Below, piece by piece: positions 4,943-5,144 of a stretch of 5,144 nt of DNA. The notes under the pieces are model-generated. The model was not told the origin of the DNA. It worked only from the letters and a program-made list of their open reading frames with translations, and did no database searches. Made by a program: the position numbers and the translations under genes. Where the stretch lies: the NCBI GenBank assembly GCA_024638905.1, contig JAHEJH010000158.1:1-5144 (forward strand). The letters run 5' to 3'. Source of the stretch: Luminiphilus sp. (GTDB taxonomy: Bacteria; Pseudomonadota; Gammaproteobacteria; Pseudomonadales; Halieaceae). How positions within the stretch are numbered: position 1 is the first letter of the stretch; the number at the start of each line of letters is the position of its first letter.

Positions 4943-5144
4943 ATGTCAGATGATGCTTCAGGGATCGTATCGAAGCGATCCTCCATGACCTTATTTTCGG
5001 ATAACACCAGCCATTACAGCCATCGTGTCAGGTTGGTGCTTGCCGAAAAGGGCGTCACCGTAGAGCTGGTTGAGTCGGAGTCGGGTGCGGTTCCATCCGA
5101 GTTGGGTGACTTGAATCCCTATAACACCATGCCGACATTGGTCG
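4943..5144 (+). CDS. sspA: Stringent starvation protein A, N-terminal part; 3' end outside window
   Basis: SspA is a glutathione-S-transferase-fold protein that lacks transferase activity and binds RNA polymerase, helping the cell in stationary phase, starvation and acid stress (E. coli knowledge). The 67 visible residues cover most of the thioredoxin-like N-terminal domain: MTLFSD (15-20), YSHRVRLVLAEKGV (25-38), and LNPYNTMPTLV (57-67) with the cis-proline Pro64. The ATG at 4943 gives a 14-residue extension ending KRSS before MTLFS. This resembles the E. coli N-terminus (NKRSV before MTLFS) and supports it over the ATG at 4985. Neither start has a strong ribosome binding site. The position after the bc1 genes is the usual one, with sspB expected next outside the window. 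The gene is cut by the window edge, so the family's Pro-His-Pro surface loop is not visible. Confidence 0.93.
   Translation, partial: MSDDASGIVSKRSSMTLFSDNTSHYSHRVRLVLAEKGVTVELVESESGAVPSELGDLNPYNTMPTLV
4961..4982 (+). repeat. Small hairpin within the first codons of sspA
   Basis: GGATCG (4962-4967) and CGATCC (4976-4981) form a perfect 6-bp stem, extendable by a G-T pair at each end, around the 6-base loop ATCGAA. It lies in codons 7-14 of sspA, directly before the alternative ATG at 4985. It may affect which start is used, but it could be chance. Confidence 0.35.

Noticed and set aside
1..5144. CRISPR arrays, tRNA or rRNA genes, complete insertion sequences, toxin-antitoxin or defence genes
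   Set aside because: No spaced direct-repeat array, cloverleaf, transposase or defence domain was seen on either strand.

Overview
The window is a single-strand (+) housekeeping block from a moderately GC-rich gammaproteobacterium. The gene order is zapE (3' end), rplM, rpsI, an SMR-type small membrane transporter, petA, a petB-petC fusion, and sspA (5' end). zapE near rplM-rpsI, followed by the bc1 genes and then sspA, is the classic order in aerobic Gammaproteobacteria. The protein details agree: E. coli-like L13 and S9, a cytochrome c1 ending in REYWKDVH, and a ZapE-type AFG1 ATPase. A marine group such as the Cellvibrionales/Halieaceae is possible, but I cannot fix the genus from sequence alone.

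Layout. Bases 1-613 hold the C-terminal half of ZapE. Bases 614-699 carry a good sigma70-like promoter and a short leader with a small hairpin before the L13 gene. rplM (700-1128) and rpsI (1139-1531) form a two-gene operon closed by a strong intrinsic terminator at 1551-1578. The next 140 bases are unusual: a perfect 10-bp inverted repeat starts at the terminator T-tract, followed by three copies of a 13-bp degenerate tandem repeat. They lead into a 107-aa SMR-family transporter (1719-2042) with a strong ribosome binding site. This gene is not part of the usual block and looks like an insertion. A 195-base spacer with a candidate promoter precedes petA (2238-2858). petA overlaps the next gene by one base (TGATG). 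That gene (2858-4858) is one uninterrupted 666-codon frame encoding cytochrome b and then cytochrome c1. A GC-rich hairpin and a candidate extended -10 promoter separate it from sspA, which runs off the window.

Function. L13 and S9 are assembled into the large and small ribosomal subunits. PetA and the PetB-PetC polyprotein make the three catalytic subunits of the cytochrome bc1 complex (Rieske protein, cytochrome b, cytochrome c1), which passes electrons from ubiquinol to cytochrome c and pumps protons. SspA is an RNA-polymerase-associated stress regulator. ZapE is a division-linked ATPase.

I found no wholly new system. The points most worth a second look are the petB-petC fusion (one substitution, GGA to TGA at 4085-4087, would restore separate genes), the inserted SMR gene with altered membrane residues, and the repeat-rich spacer in front of it.
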